A stretch of DNA of 64,000 nt from the NCBI GenBank assembly GCA_900766135.1, contig CAAFUF010000052.1, positions 9,371-73,370 on the forward strand, read 5' to 3'. Made by a program: the position numbers and the translations under genes. This DNA comes from Paenibacillaceae bacterium (lineage in GTDB: Bacteria > Bacillota > Bacilli > Paenibacillales > Paenibacillaceae). The notes under the pieces were generated by a model that was given only the letters and a program-made list of their open reading frames with translations, was not told the origin of the DNA and made no database searches. The stretch's first letter is position 1; every line of letters begins with the position of its first letter. Positions 35,789 through 44,818 of this stretch are shown here, one piece after another.

Positions 35789-36601
35789 ATGAAAAAGTGG
35801 ATATCCGTGGCGCTTGCGATCGTAATTTTGTTCGGAGGAGCCGGCGCAATGCAGGTTCAAGGGGCGGAAACCCCGGGCTGGATCGATAAAACCCGGGTGG
35901 ATCAAGGAGCGATCCGCATCAACTATGACGTGAAGACGAACATCAAAACCAAGCTATTGATCGCCAAAGGTGAGGGGAAATACACCTACACGCTTACTCC
36001 TGGGCCTAAGGGAGAGGGAGAGACCTTCCCGCTTCAAATGGGGAACGGAGAGTATACGGTCAGTCTTTTGGAACAGATCAAAGGAACAACGTACCGTTTG
36101 GTCCATAAGGACACGGTTAAGCTGCAATTGCAGGACGAGAAGCAGGTATTCTTGCATTCCACGCAAAACGTAAATTGGGAACCGGACGGCCGCGCGGCGA
36201 CAATCGCCAACGAGTTGACCCAAAACGCGGTTGGAACCGAGGAAAAAGTACAGATCATTTATGACTATGTCATCAGTACCCTCAAATACGACGACAGCTT
36301 GGCGTTCAGCGCCACCTCCAGTTATCTGCCCGATCTCGACCGGACGCTAACCCAAAAGAAGGACATTTGTTATGGATTCTCTTCCTTGTTCGCGGCAATG
36401 CTGCGCAGTGTTGGGATTCCGGCCAAGTTGGCGATGGGAACCTCGGATTATGTCAATACCTATCACGCCTGGAACGAGGTTTACGTCAACGGCCGCTGGG
36501 TCACGATCGATACCACGGCGGACGCAGGCTGGAAAGGAACGACGACCGCTTTTACGATGATCAAGGATCCCGCGAAATATAAGGCCGATAAAGAATATTA
36601 A
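35789..36601 (+). CDS. Secreted transglutaminase-like protein under riboswitch control
   Basis: A 270-residue protein with a signal peptide (cleavage near AxA at about residue 27), a beta-rich middle and a C-terminal transglutaminase-like core. The core has Cys194 (DICYGFSSLFAAMLRS), His226 (YHAWNEV) and Asp241 (TIDTTADA), the complete papain-like triad. Bacterial members act as peptidases or crosslinkers at the cell surface. The ATG at 35789 is ten bases after GAAGGGAG, which is part of the riboswitch; an upstream in-frame start would lie inside the aptamer. Control by c-di-GMP suggests a role in biofilm or motility switching. Confidence 0.9.
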   Translation: MKKWISVALAIVILFGGAGAMQVQGAETPGWIDKTRVDQGAIRINYDVKTNIKTKLLIAKGEGKYTYTLTPGPKGEGETFPLQMGNGEYTVSLLEQIKGTTYRLVHKDTVKLQLQDEKQVFLHSTQNVNWEPDGRAATIANELTQNAVGTEEKVQIIYDYVISTLKYDDSLAFSATSSYLPDLDRTLTQKKDICYGFSSLFAAMLRSVGIPAKLAMGTSDYVNTYHAWNEVYVNGRWVTIDTTADAGWKGTTTAFTMIKDPAKYKADKEY

Positions 36602-36629
36602 GTGAACGAATAACGGTTGCGGATCACGC

Positions 36630-36686
36630 GCCGCTTCTGACATTTTGAACCTGCTTGCCGGGTCGGGTGTCGAAGCGGCTTTTTTG
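36630..36686 (+). terminator. Terminator after the transglutaminase-like gene
   Basis: GCCGCTTC pairs with GAAGCGGC across a 34-base loop, and TTTTTT follows. It separates this gene from the next promoter. Confidence 0.8.
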
Positions 36687-36714
36687 CGCTTTTTCGCCTT
36701 CTATTTCCCGCCAA

Positions 36715-36744
36715 TTGACTAGATTTGTTCAGAAGTTGTATAGA
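36715..36744 (+). promoter_or_regulatory. Promoter with TTGTTCAGAA element, copy 1
   Basis: TTGACT, 18 bases, TATAGA fits sigma A. The spacer holds TTGTTCAGAA (36725-36734), which recurs before the adhesin gene and before the polysaccharide operon. The preceding half-repeat TTGACTAGAT starts ten bases earlier. Confidence 0.5.
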
Positions 36745-36812
36745 CTCCCTATTTATACTCCTAGCAAACGTATTCCACAAGAACGACCACAAACAGGGAG
36801 AGGTTTAAAGTG

Positions 36813-37274
36813 ATGGATGTTGTCGCTCATTTTAGGGACGGTTCCCGCGGTCTGGAGCTGGATACCTTCAGAGAGATCGAACTTACCAAGCCGCTGAAAA
36901 GATATCAGCAAAGAGGCTTTTATATGAACTACCGGAAAAATCGGATCGGAATCGTTGCCACGCCGGACGGCCCCGTTTTTTTTGGCAATGGGCGTTTTTA
37001 CCCTTTGAAGGAGCGGCCGTTTCGATTTTGGCTTCACCGCCAGAAAAGGCGAATCGGGTTTCGCTTTGAATGGGACAACGAAATGGAGCTGAGCTTCACC
37101 TATTCCCGGACGGTTTACCGTGATGGCCGAACGTGGGAGATCGACGAGTTTCGCGATTTTTGCTGCTGGTTAGTGGAGGCGGCGAAAAAAAATAATTTTT
37201 TTGATTTCTATACCGTAAAAACCCAAGATAGGCGGATATATAAGGCGAAAAGTGCCGGAAAAATCAATGAATAA
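36813..37274 (+). CDS. Hypothetical protein
   Basis: A 153-residue cytoplasmic protein with no signal peptide or membrane segment, rich in Arg, Phe and Tyr. The central part (RFWLHRQKRRIGFRFEWDNE) is strongly basic and aromatic. I do not recognise the family. AGGGAGAGG is eight bases before the ATG at 36813. The gene has its own promoter and stands between the riboswitch-controlled gene and the adhesin, so it may belong to the same surface locus. Confidence 0.65.
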   Translation: MDVVAHFRDGSRGLELDTFREIELTKPLKRYQQRGFYMNYRKNRIGIVATPDGPVFFGNGRFYPLKERPFRFWLHRQKRRIGFRFEWDNEMELSFTYSRTVYRDGRTWEIDEFRDFCCWLVEAAKKNNFFDFYTVKTQDRRIYKAKSAGKINE

Positions 37275-37313
37275 TGTCACCTTTCATCATGGAAACTCCG
37301 GTTTTTCAGTCGA

Positions 37314-37343
37314 TTGTCGAGGATTTGTTTAGAATGCTGAAAT
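37314..37343 (+). promoter_or_regulatory. Promoter-like element with TTGTTTAGAA, copy 2
   Basis: TTGTCG, 18 bases, TGAAAT, with TTGTCGAGGAT followed directly by TTGTTTAGAAT as an 11-bp direct repeat. The layout matches copy 3 at 41877 almost base for base in the conserved positions. Confidence 0.45.
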
Positions 37344-37447
37344 ACGATGGTAATGTTGCCCGCCACAACGTTTGAAGAAGGAGGTAGGGAGACGGAGTCA
37401 TTTGATAGGAACAATTTCTTGGATAAAAGGAGGCAAAAACTCGACTT

Positions 37448-40400
37448 ATGAAACGCAAATTCATGGCCATCATCATGGCCGCCGCGCTCGTTTTTCAAGG
37501 GGTCTTCGGAGCGGGAGCGACCTTGGTCAGCGCCGATTCGGAGGGATCCCCAAGCGATGCTGCCGCCGTGATCGCTACGGATGCCGTCACTGACGCGGTT
37601 TATGGGGATGGTGCCGTTAGTCTGGGCGCTTCCTCGGGGCAGGTCATTACGGACAATATCCTTACAAGCGTGGAAATATTCAATCAAAAACCCGAATATG
37701 ACCCGGTTACCGAAAAACTAATCATCAAGGGAGATCGTATTCAGGATATTCGGCCGGCGGTTAAGGACGAAGTGGCCGTTATTTACACCTGGGCGTTCCC
37801 GAACGACTCCCACGATTACAGCGACGGATCCACCTTTACTTTTCATTTACCCGATAAATTTAAAATCGGGCAGCAGTTGGAAGGCAACTTGGATGGCGAG
37901 GTTGGAACGTATGTTGTCCATCCGGACGGAGAAGTCGTATTTACATTTAACGACAGTATCGTTGGGCAAAAGCTGGAAGGCTATTTTTACGTATGGATCA
38001 GCTTTGACGAAGACAAATTTGAGGATGGCCTGCACCAACAGATTGATTTTAGCTCTAGCGGGTTAGGTGTCACCGATGTTCATTTTGCGAATACGGCCGA
38101 GGACAAGCTGAAAAAATCGGGAATTGCCAACCGAAGCGGTTTTAACTCGGACGAAATCGAGTGGATGATCGATTTCAACCAAGGGGAAAAGGAGATCAAA
38201 GGCGCAATCCTCGACGACACCCTGCCGGAAGGTTTGAAGCTCAAAGGCGATATTGAAATTCGCAAACTGCAGGTGCAGGTCGACGGTTCGGTCAAAGCGG
38301 GAACTGTGGAGCGTACGGAAACGGCGTTTCCGATCTCCCTGGGCGATATCCATGAAGCTTACCGGGTGACGTACAAAACAAGCGTGGAAGCGCCAACCTC
38401 AGGGCCTTTTACCAATAGACCTTATGACAACAAGGCCGTGCTTACCGGCGACAACATCGAAGATGACCAAGCAGCAGGAACGGTGAGAATCAGCTTTAAC
38501 GAGCCGCTTAAGAAGGTAAACAAAGCTTACAATCCGGTGACCCAGCACATTACTTGGAAAATCGAGTACAACTATAACCAGCAAACGCAGGAGCCGTTTG
38601 ATCCGGCCGATCCCAACAAACCGAATGTCGCGTGGCTCAAGGATCAGTTTGATACCACAAAGCAGCAGTTGGTCGAAACTTCCTTCGAAGTGTATGAAGT
38701 ACAGCTGAATGACAGCGGGAAGGTCGTAAATCGTACGAAACTTACCGATCCGTCGGCGTATACCGTCACCGAGACGGGAGATGGCTTTACGTTCCTCTTC
38801 AATCAGACCATCAACGCAGCTTATGATATTGAATATCAGACGGAATCGATTAAACGCGTTTATGCGAACGACCGGATTACCAATGCGGTTGAGCTCAAGA
38901 ATGGCATGACAAAATCTGCAGGACAGGACATTCGTGAAAATATTTTTGCGAAAAGCGTAAACAAAGAGGATTTCAACAAGAAGGAAATCGAGTGGAAGCT
39001 GGTTCTCAATTCCGATCTGAAGGACATGTCGGATATCGTCATTACGGAGAACTATGCAGGTAGATTTATGAAGCTGGTCCCTGGCAGTTTGCAGAAAACC
39101 GGGGATCACAAGGACGATTTCGAACTGGTAGCCAACGCGGATGATCCGGATTATGAAAAAGGTTTCGTGATCAAGTTGAACCCGGGCGTTACGATCAGCA
39201 CGGAGCATGTGTTCACCTTCACCACGACCTTTGATCCGACAAAGGGGATGCCTCCGGAAAACCGATACTTCAACGAGGCTGTGCTTGACTGGGTAGATGC
39301 TGAGGGGACACACTCCCTGACTAAGTCAGCTTATGTCACGGCCCAAAGCTACACGATTGATAACGGCAATAAAGTAGGCGAATACAGCGCTAAAGATAAA
39401 GCGATCACCTGGACGATCGACGTCAACTACAATTTATTCGATATCCAGGATGCCATTCTTCGCGATGCTTACACCGGGAACCAATTCTTCATCGAGAATT
39501 CACTACAGGTGAACAAGCTGGTGTTGGACAGCCAAAATAACGCGGTTGATCTCGGTGACGAAATCAAGCCTAAAAGCCCGGACAATCCGAATGGCTTTGA
39601 CTTCCAGCTAAATCCGGATGGCAAGAGCTTTACGCTCAACCTTGGCAATATCGGTAAAACAGCTTACCGGGTCGTGTACAAAACCAGTCTTGATGGTGAG
39701 TTCCCGATTGACGGCAAATATGCCAACCATGCGACATTGCACGACGGCGCGGTTTTGCGGTTTGAACAATCCGCCGAAGTCGAACCGGCACATGGCGGGA
39801 AGTATATCAACAAAACCGGGAGACAGCAAGGGACAACCGATATCGCGGCCTGGACGGTGAGTATCAACCCGAGCCAATCTTATATCGCGGCAGGCTCCAA
39901 GATGACGGATACGTTGTCGGACAATCAAATTTTATTGCCCGACACCTTGAAGCTGTACAAAACGGATTTGCCTGCGGATAATTCCGGGAACGTTTCGATC
40001 AAAGCCGGGTTGGTTGATCCCGAGGATTACGAATTGACCGTGAACGGGAACACCTTTACGTTCATCTTTAAAAAGGCGCTGACCACCGCGTTTATTCTGG
40101 AATACCAGTCGTATATCAACGCGGATGACGGCGACCGGATTACCAATAAGGCCGAATTTGCCGGTCAAACCTCTTCCGTGAAGGGGGGAGACGGGCAGGA
40201 AGGCGTGAAGGTTTCGTTAGCCGGTGCCGGCGGCGGCGCATCGGGAGGCCGAGCCCCTATCCAGATCGTCAAGGTAGACGATCGGGGTCAACCTCTGGAA
40301 GGCGCTGTATTCCAAATTTATAACGCTTCCGGGACCGTATTGCTGGAGACCCTGCCGGCAACGAACGCTTCCGGCGAAACGGAAAGCTTGCGGGAGTACC

Positions 40401-41815
40401 GGTTTAACGGCACGGACGGCCTTCCGTATCGATTAAAGGAAGTGTCGGCACCTGCGGGTTATTTGGTGGATCCCGAATATGGCGCTGGCACAGGCAAACC
40501 CGTCGCCTTCAAAAACGATGGGCCCTTTACCGTCGAAAACAAAAAAATTCGGCAGGGATTCCAGTTTACGAAGGTGGATGCCGCCGATCCGTCCAAGAAA
40601 TTAAAAGGCGCCGTTTTTGATTTATACCTGAAGAACGGGGCAGACAGAGAATTCATCGAGACGTTGACGTCCGGTGACGACGGCACAATCGCCAAGGGCG
40701 ATCTGGCGCCGGGAGAATATGAATTGGTTGAAACGAAGGCTCCTGATTATTACCAATTAAATGCGCAGCCCGTTGAGTTTACCATCATCGCGAATCAAAC
40801 CACGATTGTGACGCGCGACGTGCCGAATGAGCGGGGTTCCGGCGGCAAATTGGTGATAACGAAGGTCAATGCCAAGGACCAAGCCGTCCTGAGCGGCATC
40901 GAATTTGAGCTGCGCGACAGCACGAATGCGGTGGTCGGCAAGAAAACCACCGATCTTGACGGCGTGGTCGAGTTTGATCACTTGCCGTATGGCCCGTATA
41001 CCTTAGTGGAGACCCAAGCGGAGGGGTTTGTGATCGAAAATCCGGAGACCGAGGTCTCCATCAAGGAACCGGTCACCGCTTTGACGATCGAAAATAAACC
41101 CAATGACCGCTCGGTGAAGTTAATCAAAACCAATGCCGCCAAAACGCAAAGGCTCCAAGGCGCGGTATTTGAACTGCTCGCCCAGAGCGTGTTCTTTGAT
41201 GCACAGGGTAATTATGAGTTTAAAAAGGTCGAATCGATCGACCCGTCCAAACTGATTACGGATCGGAACGGCGAATTGTACTTGGATCAATTGGAGCCCA
41301 ACAAATACCGGCTCGTGGAAATCTCCGCGCCCGCGGGTTATGTGTTGGACAAGACGCCTATCGAGTTTGAAATTACGGATAAACAAACCGAATCCGTGAT
41401 TTTGGAAAAAACAAATCACCCGATCTACATCCCTTCCAACCCAGGGGGGGGAGGCGGACCTGGCAACCCTACCGACCCTAGCAATCCGGGAACCCCGAAT
41501 ACGCCGGTAGATCCGGCACAACCGGGTGAGGGGACGGTTGAGGTGCCGGAGGATCCGTCCCCGTCTGACGGAACGGGCGGCGAGAAGCCGCAGCCGGATC
41601 CGGACAAACCTGCGGATATAGAACTTGACGACGACGGCAATCCGTTAGGCGGAACCCGCGGCGATCTTCCTTCCGGTGAAACGGACGGAAAACCGGGGGG
41701 CGGTCTCTTGCCGAAAACCGGGGAAAGCAGTCTTCTCCCTTGGCAGTTGGCGGGTGCCGCTTTCATCTTGGCGGGATTATGGCTAAGACGGAAACGCAAG
41801 CAACAAGAATCCTGA
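37448..41815 (+). CDS. LPXTG-anchored adhesin with Cna/SpaA repeats
   Basis: A 1455-residue cell-wall protein. A signal peptide (1-30) is followed by an adhesin head (about 60-270), then about five Ig-like collagen-binding modules (to about 925), each with an IxWxIxxN entry. Four SpaA/Cna-B domains follow (about 935-1320), with a VKVD-type Lys and an LVET-type Glu for internal isopeptide bonds. A Gly/Pro/Asp linker leads to LPKTG at 1421-1425, a membrane helix and RRKRK. The adhesin is attached to peptidoglycan by a sortase; one is encoded 7 kb downstream. AAAGGAGG lies 13 bases before the ATG, longer than usual. Confidence 0.93.
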   Translation: MKRKFMAIIMAAALVFQGVFGAGATLVSADSEGSPSDAAAVIATDAVTDAVYGDGAVSLGASSGQVITDNILTSVEIFNQKPEYDPVTEKLIIKGDRIQDIRPAVKDEVAVIYTWAFPNDSHDYSDGSTFTFHLPDKFKIGQQLEGNLDGEVGTYVVHPDGEVVFTFNDSIVGQKLEGYFYVWISFDEDKFEDGLHQQIDFSSSGLGVTDVHFANTAEDKLKKSGIANRSGFNSDEIEWMIDFNQGEKEIKGAILDDTLPEGLKLKGDIEIRKLQVQVDGSVKAGTVERTETAFPISLGDIHEAYRVTYKTSVEAPTSGPFTNRPYDNKAVLTGDNIEDDQAAGTVRISFNEPLKKVNKAYNPVTQHITWKIEYNYNQQTQEPFDPADPNKPNVAWLKDQFDTTKQQLVETSFEVYEVQLNDSGKVVNRTKLTDPSAYTVTETGDGFTFLFNQTINAAYDIEYQTESIKRVYANDRITNAVELKNGMTKSAGQDIRENIFAKSVNKEDFNKKEIEWKLVLNSDLKDMSDIVITENYAGRFMKLVPGSLQKTGDHKDDFELVANADDPDYEKGFVIKLNPGVTISTEHVFTFTTTFDPTKGMPPENRYFNEAVLDWVDAEGTHSLTKSAYVTAQSYTIDNGNKVGEYSAKDKAITWTIDVNYNLFDIQDAILRDAYTGNQFFIENSLQVNKLVLDSQNNAVDLGDEIKPKSPDNPNGFDFQLNPDGKSFTLNLGNIGKTAYRVVYKTSLDGEFPIDGKYANHATLHDGAVLRFEQSAEVEPAHGGKYINKTGRQQGTTDIAAWTVSINPSQSYIAAGSKMTDTLSDNQILLPDTLKLYKTDLPADNSGNVSIKAGLVDPEDYELTVNGNTFTFIFKKALTTAFILEYQSYINADDGDRITNKAEFAGQTSSVKGGDGQEGVKVSLAGAGGGASGGRAPIQIVKVDDRGQPLEGAVFQIYNASGTVLLETLPATNASGETESLREYRFNGTDGLPYRLKEVSAPAGYLVDPEYGAGTGKPVAFKNDGPFTVENKKIRQGFQFTKVDAADPSKKLKGAVFDLYLKNGADREFIETLTSGDDGTIAKGDLAPGEYELVETKAPDYYQLNAQPVEFTIIANQTTIVTRDVPNERGSGGKLVITKVNAKDQAVLSGIEFELRDSTNAVVGKKTTDLDGVVEFDHLPYGPYTLVETQAEGFVIENPETEVSIKEPVTALTIENKPNDRSVKLIKTNAAKTQRLQGAVFELLAQSVFFDAQGNYEFKKVESIDPSKLITDRNGELYLDQLEPNKYRLVEISAPAGYVLDKTPIEFEITDKQTESVILEKTNHPIYIPSNPGGGGGPGNPTDPSNPGTPNTPVDPAQPGEGTVEVPEDPSPSDGTGGEKPQPDPDKPADIELDDDGNPLGGTRGDLPSGETDGKPGGGLLPKTGESSLLPWQLAGAAFILAGLWLRRKRKQQES

Positions 41816-41819
41816 TTTT

Positions 41820-41873
41820 AGGGGCATTTCCAAAGATCCGGAGAATCGGAGCTTGGGAGTGCCCTCCTTTTAT
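41820..41873 (+). terminator. Terminator after the adhesin
   Basis: GGGGCATTTCC pairs with GGGAGTGCCCT over 11 bp with some G-T pairs. A small inner hairpin is present, and CCTTTTATT follows. Confidence 0.75.
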
Positions 41874-41876
41874 TCA

Positions 41877-41906
41877 TTGTTAAGAAATTGTTCAGAAAGA
41901 TGAATT
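41877..41906 (+). promoter_or_regulatory. Direct repeat and promoter-like element, copy 3
   Basis: TTGTTAAGAAA is followed directly by TTGTTCAGAAA, an 11-bp tandem repeat. Read as TGTTAA, five bases, TGTTCA it is close to the WalR box (TGTWAH-N5-TGTWAH) and, on the other strand, to the PhoP box. A TATAAT lies farther down at 41939-41944 and is probably the actual -10 of the operon. Confidence 0.5.
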
Positions 41907-42001
41907 ACAATAAGCCAATGGCGCAATGACTTTTGTACTATAATTATTTTTTTAGGTTTTATCCGCTTCAAGGGAATAGCAGCAAAAAGGAGCAATGGGT
42001 C

Positions 42002-43471
42002 ATGAATCAGAATCGCAGACGCGCCCTACTGTCCGGGATGTTGATTGGTCTCGTCTTTACGCTAACCGCGGGATGCACACCGGCATCAAACGGACCGGAC
42101 AAGGCGGGCAGCGGCGGACAAGCCGGCCCCAAGCCGGCGATTCAGCGTTACACCGGAGAGAAAAGCCGGGAAATTCCGTTCGTATACACGGCCAAGAAAG
42201 AACTGTCCCTCACGTTTAACGGGATGGGCGATCGGGAAACGATGTACCGACTATTGGACGAACTGGATACTTACCGGATCCAAGCGACGTTTTTTTTGCC
42301 CGGCATGAGGGTGGCCGAGGAGCCCGACATCGCGGCCGAGATTTTAGCCAGAGGCCATGAGATCGAGAACAACACGTTAAACCAGTTGGATCTCAAAAAC
42401 CTGGATTATGAACAAATCTATAAGGAAATCGAGCTGAGCAATGAGGTGATCGAGAAGCAGACCGGGGTCAAGCCGAAGTACGTCCGCACGAAATCCGGCG
42501 ATTATCCGAAGGACGTGCCGCTGATCGCCGCGCAACTGGGCATGAAAGGGGTTGTGAGCTATAACATCAACCCGCGCGACCGGGATATGCAGGACGCCAA
42601 AGCGATCGGCGATTACGTCAAACGTTACATTCACCGGGGCGGGATTATCTCGCTGAACACCGACATCAACCCGGAGGTGATTTCGTCCATTCGGTACATC
42701 GCCCAAGCGGCTGACGAGATCGGGTACCGGCTGATTCCGTTGGACGAGCTGGTCGAGCATGGAGGGATCCGCAAGCCGCTGGACGAAATCCCCGGATTCG
42801 ACGCGGCACATATCAATCCGGACTACAAAAACGCCAAATACCGGCTGATTTATCAGGTGGATACGCCGCAAAAACACGTGGCGCTTACGTTCGATGATTG
42901 GGGCAGCGACAAAACGGTCACTCGCATTCTCGACATTTTAGAGGAGGGTCATGTCCACGCTACTTTCTTCCTGCGGGCCAAAGGCGTCGAAACGAATCCG
43001 AACCTGGCCCGGGCAATGGTAGAAGGCGGTCATGACGTCGCCAACCATTCCTATAGCCATCCGGTGGTGACGTCTTTGACCCCGGCGGAGTTGCAGGAAG
43101 ACGTGGTCAAGGCGCATCAGGTCATTACCGAGGCGATCCAGCAGCAGCCCGTCATGCTGTTCCGGCCGCCAACCGGCGTCGTGGACGACGAACGGGCCAA
43201 GGCGATAGCCGCCATCGGTTATCCCGACATCGCCCTATACGACGTGACGACGCTCGATTGGGATTCCTCCAACAGCGCCGACGACATCGTAAACGGAGTC
43301 ATGGAACAGGCCAAGCCGGGAAGCGTCATTTTATTGCACATGCTTGACGACATCCATACGATCGAAGCGCTGCCGCGCGTCATTCAAGGTCTGAAAGACA
43401 AAGGGTACGCGTTCGTGAAGATGGCGGATTTGATTCAAGAGCAGAATTCGAAAACAACGGAGAATAAATAA
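42002..43471 (+). CDS. Lipoprotein with two NodB domains, first degenerate
   Basis: A 489-residue lipoprotein (LTAGC, Cys25) with two polysaccharide-deacetylase domains. The second (about 280-480) is intact: TFDDWG, ANHSYSH and RPPTG supply the catalytic Asp, the metal ligands and the arginine. The first (about 65-250) has TFNGMG in place of TFDDG and IENNTLNQ in place of the HxxxH ligands, so it should be inactive. The enzyme would remove N-acetyl groups from a surface polysaccharide. AAAAAGGAG ends nine bases before the ATG. First gene of a tight operon. Confidence 0.92.
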   Translation: MNQNRRRALLSGMLIGLVFTLTAGCTPASNGPDKAGSGGQAGPKPAIQRYTGEKSREIPFVYTAKKELSLTFNGMGDRETMYRLLDELDTYRIQATFFLPGMRVAEEPDIAAEILARGHEIENNTLNQLDLKNLDYEQIYKEIELSNEVIEKQTGVKPKYVRTKSGDYPKDVPLIAAQLGMKGVVSYNINPRDRDMQDAKAIGDYVKRYIHRGGIISLNTDINPEVISSIRYIAQAADEIGYRLIPLDELVEHGGIRKPLDEIPGFDAAHINPDYKNAKYRLIYQVDTPQKHVALTFDDWGSDKTVTRILDILEEGHVHATFFLRAKGVETNPNLARAMVEGGHDVANHSYSHPVVTSLTPAELQEDVVKAHQVITEAIQQQPVMLFRPPTGVVDDERAKAIAAIGYPDIALYDVTTLDWDSSNSADDIVNGVMEQAKPGSVILLHMLDDIHTIEALPRVIQGLKDKGYAFVKMADLIQEQNSKTTENK

Positions 43472-43472
43472 G

Positions 43473-44786
43473 ATGAATTTACTAGATAAGATCACATCAC
43501 GCCAAGCCGCGATCGCCGTGATCGGCTTGGGATACGTCGGACTGCCGATTGCGGTCGCGTTCTCCCAAAAAGCCAAAGTCATCGGGTTTGACGTGAATGC
43601 GCGAAAAATCGAAGCTTACCGTCAAGGTCGGGATGTTACCGGCGATATCGGGGACGAGGCGATTGAGAAATGCAGCGTTGAATTCACGTCGGATCCGGAG
43701 CGGCTGCGCGGGGTCGAGTGCTTTATTGTGGCGGTCCCCACTCCGGTTCAAAGCGGCAACGTGCCCGATTTGCGGTTCGTCCGCAACGCGAGTAAGCTCG
43801 TCGGAAGCCTGATGGCTCGGGGAGCGGTCGTTATTTACGAATCCACCGTCTATCCGGGGGTGACGGACGAGGTTTGCGTGCCGATCCTGGAGGCGGAATC
43901 GGGACTTGCCTGCGGACCGGATTTTAAAGTCGGTTACTCACCGGAACGCATCAATCCCGGAGATAAGCAGCACCGGCTCGAAAATATCGTGAAAATCGTC
44001 TCCGGGAACGACCGGGATGCTTTGGAACAGGTGGCCCGGTTATACGAGCTGATCATTGATGCCGGCGTCCACCGGGCGGAGAGCATCCGGGTCGCGGAGG
44101 CCGCCAAGGTCATCGAAAACGCCCAACGGGATATTAACATCGCGTTCATGAACGAGCTGTCGATGCTGTTTCATGAGATGGACATCGATACCAACGCGGT
44201 GTTGCAGGCCGCCGGAACCAAATGGAATTTCCTGCCTTTCCGGCCGGGTTTGGTCGGAGGACATTGCATCGGGATCGATCCGTATTACCTTACTTATAAA
44301 GCGGAGGACGCCGGCTATCATTCCAAAATCATTTTGGCCGGTCGGCATATCAACGACGGGATGGGGAAATACGTGGCCCAAAACATCATCAAAAGGATGG
44401 TTCGCCAGCAGGTTGACTTGAAGTATTCGCGGGTAGGGGTTCTCGGTTTATCGTTCAAGGAAGATTGCCGGGATATCCGGAATTCGAAGGTGATCGACAT
44501 TATCCGGGAACTGCAGGATTACGGCATCGCTCCGTTGGTGGCCGACCCGCTCGTGGACCCGCGGGAAGCTTACGAGGAATACGGCATCGAGCTCAGCGAC
44601 ATGTCTTCCATGCGGGATTTGAACGTGGTGGTTCTCGCTGTACCGCATCGCCGGTTCGCAAACTTAAGCCTTCCCGAGGTGGAGGCGATGTTCCGTCCGG
44701 GCGAAACCAAATTGATGGTCGACGTGAAGGGCGCTTTTTCTAAAAGCGGGCTCGAGGAGAGCGGCATCCATTACTGGAGCTTGTAG
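43473..44786 (+). CDS. UDP-N-acetylhexosamine 6-dehydrogenase
   Basis: A 437-residue nucleotide-sugar dehydrogenase of the WbpA/TviB (UDP-GlcNAc/GalNAc) group. It has an N-terminal Rossmann motif (AVIGLGYVGLPIA), the VPTP block, Glu in YEST, and the catalytic Cys265 in GGHCIGIDPYYL, plus a C-terminal UDP-binding domain. It oxidises C6 twice with NAD+ to a UDP-amino-sugar uronic acid. It starts one base after the deacetylase stop and so is coupled to it. It probably supplies an acidic amino sugar to the downstream synthase. Confidence 0.9.
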   Translation: MNLLDKITSRQAAIAVIGLGYVGLPIAVAFSQKAKVIGFDVNARKIEAYRQGRDVTGDIGDEAIEKCSVEFTSDPERLRGVECFIVAVPTPVQSGNVPDLRFVRNASKLVGSLMARGAVVIYESTVYPGVTDEVCVPILEAESGLACGPDFKVGYSPERINPGDKQHRLENIVKIVSGNDRDALEQVARLYELIIDAGVHRAESIRVAEAAKVIENAQRDINIAFMNELSMLFHEMDIDTNAVLQAAGTKWNFLPFRPGLVGGHCIGIDPYYLTYKAEDAGYHSKIILAGRHINDGMGKYVAQNIIKRMVRQQVDLKYSRVGVLGLSFKEDCRDIRNSKVIDIIRELQDYGIAPLVADPLVDPREAYEEYGIELSDMSSMRDLNVVVLAVPHRRFANLSLPEVEAMFRPGETKLMVDVKGAFSKSGLEESGIHYWSL

Positions 44787-44818
44787 GACTTGGAATGAAA
44801 AGGATGGGAGAGCGAACC

